Positions 58,810 through 64,000 of a stretch of 64,000 bases of DNA are shown piece by piece. Origin of the DNA: Nemopilema nomurai (Eukaryota; Cnidaria; Scyphozoa; Rhizostomeae; Rhizostomatidae); NCBI GenBank assembly GCA_003864495.1, contig PEDN01001381.1, forward strand, positions 1 to 64,000, read 5' to 3'. The translations under genes were made by a program, and so were the position numbers. Positions within the stretch are counted from its first letter, which is position 1; each line of letters opens with the position of its first letter. The notes under the pieces are model-generated. The model was not told where the DNA came from. It searched no databases and saw nothing but the letters and a program-made list of their open reading frames with translations.

Positions 58810-61589
58810 AACTAATGATATTGATATACAGACAATAGGGAGCGTAGTAAAACAATACTAGTTTGACCTCATTAGTGATCCTTGTACGTTCATAGCTGTT
58901 TTGCTAATAACGGAGGGCAACGTAGCAATATTAGACTGTTCAAATTTTATTAGCACAGTACAGAAGAATTGTAGTTTCTTATGATTCTGGTCATGGTGTT
59001 GGAGCTTGTGGCACTTGCGGCAATTCATAAAATCAGCCCCTTTGCCGAAAATGTTATCGCACTGCTAAAAAAACCAAATTATCTCAAAATTGATTGAAAG
59101 CTGCACTTAATACCAACATTGTTTGGGGAAAAAAGGACCGTTTTTCACGTGTCAAATAAGCGAAGATGCAAAAAAAGAGACAACACTGAGGTGTGGCAAG
59201 GACCCTGACAGGTATTCTAGCATTATGACTTGTTCCTGCACGTGGTAACATCGTTGTCATTCCCTGTCAAGAAACATCGCCTTGCGGGGCAGCACCTCTT
59301 TGCGCCAGTGTGAAATTCGCCACTTCTCTTAAACTAAACGCAGTGCTGTTCTTGGTGTAGTTCTGCTTGGTAGGCAGAGGTTGAGCTGGGGGCTACCCCC
59401 ACAACCTAAAAGCAGCGGCCTAGTTCAGTTCCAAATATGGCCTAGGCAGAACTCGCTCGACAAAACCCCATCAGGAGTAAGCGTGGCAGCGCAAGTAGAC
59501 AATAATGAGGAATCATGAGCGATCCTTCAAGCCCCATTGTCTGGTGTATCCACAAACTCGATAGTCAAAAGAAAAAGGCCTCCTTTGTAAGTAAAACATT
59601 GTACACTAACGAAGTTATCCTCAGTCTTGAGGCCTAATCGGCCGCAGCGTTTTGCCAGTGTGGTCGCACTCGTGCCTGTATAGCCAACTGGCGGTGATTA
59701 TTCAGTGCGCGCGCAAATGCTTTTAGTAGCATGATAACGATACTTCACAAGTCTTTCCCAATCTTGTTGCGAAATTGTCTGGTCTGCTTATCACTTCCAC
59801 CGGTCATTTGTCTGTGAGAAGCCTTACGTATAAGCCACTTAGCCTCACTGTTCGCAGTACTAAGACCTAGTCAGTTCAGAGAACCTTCTATTCAACAAGA
59901 ATCTACGAATTTCCTCCAAGAGTAATGCAATAGAGATATTGGCTAACAGTCGTGGATGAATCAGTGACGCTTGTCTGTAGAATTTTAATGCGAGATTTAT
60001 TGCAAACCAGAGCATGAATTGGAACAAATTACTCAGGCCATAGTGAAAATTTACTTAAAATTTCAGTTTCCTTCGTGTATAATGGAAAATGACTTTTACT
60101 GAGAGCATACTTTGCTTGTTTGAAAATCCGAAATCACATTTGCTGACATTCGAAACATCTGTCAGTTAGTCGTACAAAATATCATACATATTGTCCTGGA
60201 TTATACACATATTTCATATTGCTGGTTTAAAAGAATGCTAAATAAGGGGGAAAATGAAAATCAAAAGAAAGCCAAAATTATAATCTTTAAACAGACGTTA
60301 ATAGTAGATTCAGCTTGAAAGCAAAGACTTTTCATTACATTAATTATCTGAAAAGGGGCAAATAGTTGTGTGAAGTAAGTTTGAAAACGGTTCACTCAGT
60401 AAAACGTAGAAGAATGTAGGCTGTTCTGGTTTCAAAGCACAACAAACTATAAGAATCACACAATAAAGGGAGTGATGGGCTCAATTCCAGGGGTGAAAAT
60501 ACGTTATGGGACGAATAGACATGTGCAAGAAGAGGCTCTGATGACAAAGCCTTATAGAATCGATATCCATGTGATAAAAACACTTGACGCGCTTAAAGAA
60601 GATCGTGGCAGAATAAAAGGGTAATCGAGACAGCAATCGAAAGGCGATTGGAACCCCTTTAAGCCCTTCCGTGTGATTGCAATTGCAGGAAACCGATCTA
60701 CGATTGCCTAACGATTAATGTCTCCGTCCCGTGCCTTTAGCTGGGCTCTTCTGTGACACTCAGCGCCTTGCCCTCCGCTCTAATACAATAAGAACGCGCA
60801 CAATGGAGCACAATGGACGAAACGACAGAGCTTTGAGCGATTTTGAAAACTTCTTAGATTTGCTGGGAGCAGATGCCATCGATTAGAACAGAGCTACGGT
60901 TCGACTCAGAGCATACAAGCAAATTAGCAAGCTGGTTGCGATGGCCTGCTTGTTATCTTTTTGTTCAGAACTCCCGACTCAGCGAGCACTGTGGCAAAAA
61001 TTCGAATTTTCATTGCAAGGGTCCTTGTACGGGATACTGTAACGGCGTAATCATTTTTCAACATTAAAAAGGATAAACAACGCTGGAGCGAGAAACATTT
61101 TTCAGATTTTAACGACCAAAGATTCGGATCCACAGCACTGTCAGAAAATTTGCTAAACGTTATTCAAATAATTTTGGCTATAATCGAAAATTGGTTAAAA
61201 TTCACAAGGCTACATTTCACGCAAATGGTGCACTCGAAAATCTTTAAAACCTGTCGCAAAAATTGGTTGGCGATTGATTTAAAATTTTAAAAGTATGCTC
61301 TGTGCTGGATCGACTCAAATTCTTGAAGCCTAAGTCAAATGGTTAAGTATTACTCCCGCAATAACGATTCCTGTGATTTTGATTGGGAAGGCCCCTATGC
61401 ACAAAAGTAAGCTTGCAATTGATGCCAGATTTGATCTGCGGGTCAGAACAATTAAGAACCGGATTCCAGGTAAAACCGGACCACAACAAGAACCGGATCT
61501 GGTGATCATTTCTTGGAAATTAGCCCTGTTCGATTCAGTAAGTGGAGGGTATGCGTAGAGAGTGAAACAAGAGTTATTGTGGAGATGTC

Positions 61590-61631
61590 TCTTTTGAGTG
61601 AGCTTGCCAATCTTTTGAGTGAGCTTGCCAA
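61590..61631. repeat. Two perfect tandem copies of a 21-bp unit
   Basis: TCTTTTGAGTGAGCTTGCCA plus A occurs twice without change. Probably a slippage duplication. Confidence 0.8.
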
Positions 61632-61811
61632 TTTTCGATGAACTTAGCTCTTTTGAATAAAAAGAAACGTATGTACGTATGTACGTTGTCTAAGAAGCAT
61701 GTCCATGAATGCATAAAGACATCTCTTACTCAAGGATACTGCAGACAAACTGGCCATTCATTCACTTCAGCTAATCCGCTACTCACAATAAGACTTCAAA
61801 AGCAGACTCAC

Positions 61812-63981
61812 CGCAAGTGCAGCCAGTATGTGCAGAAACACAAGACTCTTTTTCCTCTTTCCATTGGCTGAGATATCATCAAGGACGAAACTGTATTGCA
61901 GCACCTGAAAACAAAAACGTGTTAGATTCAAAAAACCTTTTAATTGGAAACCTTCAGCTGAAAATATTTTTACAAAGGCATTGATTCTTTTTAGAAATGA
62001 TAAAGCTATTAGCATCTCATGAATATTCTTTTGCCGTTTATTGGTTTACGTTTGACTTTACCCACCATTAGAAACTGGCGGCTTTTATGCTGACAGACAT
62101 AAAATTGGTATTGTTCATTTACATCCATCTTATGCGTTACTCCTCCTTCGGTAAATCCTAGACCAGATAAAGCCATATGTGATACAGACGCCCCCTGTTT
62201 ATACTTAGTTCACAAAAAACAAATCTACATTATGTTTTTCTTGAAAAAGAGGCAATCTCGTATGATGACCCCTAAATAAACAAAACCATGATCTTCTAAC
62301 CATAAAATCAGACAATGTTGAGAAATTTAAGACAAGGAGAAATCGTTCATTTCACACAACCTATCTTCCATAATGAGAACAGTTATAATAAAACTTTACG
62401 TTTACGCTGTCGCCTGATATTGTTAAGTTTTGTACCACGAAACATTTGTTCAAAAACAATTGTCCTTATCATAAACTAACCCGGACAATAGACAAGGGAA
62501 GTTCAGAAATAACAGACTCAAGATGCACCTAGGTGAGGGAGTTTCCAGTTTCAATACTCTTTCGTATCAATCTCAATTAAACACACTACACAATAAAAAG
62601 TAACTGTGTTTGAAAGACTTGCAAAGAGACCTACGGCTTTCGTGTATATCCTCAACAAATTGACTATAAATAAAATGTTCTCCTCTTGAGTGCCAGATAC
62701 CAGTTCCTCACTAGAAATGAAATCAACAATGAATTCATTGAACGTTGGTGGATTAATCAATGTTAATGTGTTGTTCTTCCTTGTTAATAAAGAAAATCAA
62801 ACAATGCGAATCAGGCATATGGCTGCCTTTGGTTGCTAAGAGGAAATGGCCTATCATAATGGAGATGCTTACAGGGCTAGAGAAAACCGAATATCAATGC
62901 TAGCAGCACTGCTCGCAGAATATACAAGGTTATGAGAAATACGTTCTAATATGAGTCGGTCTTGGGAAAAAAGCCCATAGCAGTTATCTGTATAGTGCGT
63001 GGCGTCGAAGTAGTTTGAGTGGAAACAACGATGGAAAGGGGGGGGGGGAGTTCAGGATGTTGACGACAAGAGCAGGCATAATGACTTATACTTCCACGAT
63101 TTTTGCAAATTGATTGGATAGAAAAAAAATTGATGTTTTAGAAACTGAATACCTCTAGAAGAATATCAAGATCACATGATAAACTTTGAACCGTTTGAGG
63201 GGGGATTTACCTGGTTGGAAGATGATGAACTATTTAATAATCATTTACCTTGATTCTTGGAAATCTTCAAGGAAACTCAATATGTCATCTTTAATATCAA
63301 CAAAAGTCATCAACATTTTCATCAACATTCTCTGCAAAGCAAAACAAAGATGAAAAGTAAAATCAAATTAAGACATTGAATAAAGATCAAATGTACTGAT
63401 AAATACGTCACTAATCCAAAAGATCAATTCTACCACAAATTTGATCTTTTCAAGCGAAAGGGAACAAAACGTCAAACTATGTAAGAACTGCGGAAATTTC
63501 TCAGAACAAAAACAGTGGAAATTTTTTTTTCGTTTAAGTAGTACAAATTTTTCCATCAATGTAATAATAAAGTCTTGGTAATAATAACAATGCACAAAAG
63601 TATTGATGGAAATTAAAGCGAAGAAATGATTACATTATTAGATTTGTCAAAGCAATAAGAATAATAGGGATAATAACAATAACAGTAAAAATAATGATTA
63701 CAACTGTAATGATAATAGTTAATACTATTGATATGACTGTTACAAAATTTGACCCTATTGAAAACTCAAAAGTCAAGAAGATAAAAAACTGCTAAAGAAA
63801 CAAATAGAAAGTGTAGGGAAGAACTAAGAAAATATACATTTTTCATCTTCCACAAGGACTTGTGTCCTTGTTGCTGATCTCGAAGCCTTGAATTTGACTT
63901 CTCCATGTCGGCCATTATTCTTTCAGTAGTCTCCTCAATGGTCCGCTTGATAACCATGGCAGCACTGACGACATCTCCTGC
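61812..63981 (-). CDS. Unrecognised multi-exon gene, internal exons, right edge
   Basis: Minus-strand exons are 63838-63981, 63249-63331, 62635-62710 and 61812-61904. All are GT-AG with phases 0, 2 and 0, and give 132 continuous residues. The first exon opens after TTTCAG in phase 0, so the start lies beyond the window. The last donor (GCG|GTGAGT) is strong, so the gene also continues to the left. Segments are a charged helix (AMVIKRTIEETTERIMADME), a Met-rich helix (RMLMKMLMTFVDIKDDILSF), ENILFIVNLLRIYTKAVLQY and KSLVFLHILAALA. It looks all-helical with a possible coiled coil and no signal peptide seen. No family could be named. Coherent phases and strong splice sites make a real gene likely. 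Confidence 0.62.
63655..63735. repeat. AT-rich simple repeat (AATAAT/GATAAT-type)
   Basis: Degenerate runs of ATAATAATGATAA-like trinucleotides in the intron of the right-edge gene. Confidence 0.6.
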
Positions 63982-64000
63982 CTGAAACATTGGATTCCTT

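Larger units (their letters stand above)
55976..61811. other. Gene-poor region between FOXB and the right-edge gene
   Basis: About 5.8 kb with one MITE (58650-58809) and no recognised exon. Frames at 57.3 kb and 57.9 kb and others are short and lack splice or domain support. Further exons of the right-edge minus-strand gene should lie here, but none was identified. Confidence 0.35.

Overview
The window is eukaryotic nuclear DNA from an animal. Genes are rich in introns, with GT-AG junctions whose phases match from exon to exon, and they are separated by multi-kilobase AT-rich stretches. Clear members of animal families are present (DMRT, FOXB, peflin, IQCK, TEDC2, ENGASE, MFSD6), and small non-autonomous DNA elements with C/G-rich inverted ends are scattered through it. 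Intron density, gene content and these short elements suggest an early-branching metazoan, most likely a cnidarian such as a coral or sea anemone. The species cannot be fixed from the sequence alone. No operons, rRNA, convincing tRNA or CRISPR were seen.

Layout. 1-2118 (-): 5' part of ENGASE, running off the left edge. 2925-4748 (+): intronless MFSD6-like transporter, head to head with ENGASE. 6845-9773 (+): IQCK, seven exons. 9872-31344 (-): two exon clusters (9872-12193 and 29281-31344) that join in phase into one TEDC2-like gene with an intron of about 17 kb. Inside that intron, on the opposite strand, is a two-exon DMRT gene (24976-28378) preceded by about 12 kb of apparently non-coding DNA. 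31455-35977 (+): peflin (PEF1), seven exons, starting only 110 bp from the TEDC2 start codon. 37795-38032: seven perfect copies of a 34-bp minisatellite. 38230-40852 (-): 3' part of a BTB/POZ gene. 44735-44998 (-): an orphan, probably terminal, exon. 45-53.4 kb: almost empty. 53415-54204 (-): FOXB-type forkhead gene whose reading frame is broken by two single-base losses. 54.2-61.8 kb: empty apart from short mobile elements. 61812-63981 (-): four exons of an unrecognised gene running off the right edge.

Themes. IQCK (calmodulin-binding IQ protein) and TEDC2 (centriolar microtubule factor) are tail-to-tail neighbours, and IQCK has an RFX X-box-like site upstream. DMRT and FOXB, the two developmental transcription factors, sit in the two largest gene-poor zones, as expected for genes with distant regulatory DNA. 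TEDC2 exon 5 (once) and FOXB (twice) each need one extra base at short homopolymers to restore conserved frames. That points to homopolymer errors in the assembly rather than gene death, but it needs raw reads. Exon boundaries were derived by eye from splice signals and phase; no alignment or search was run.
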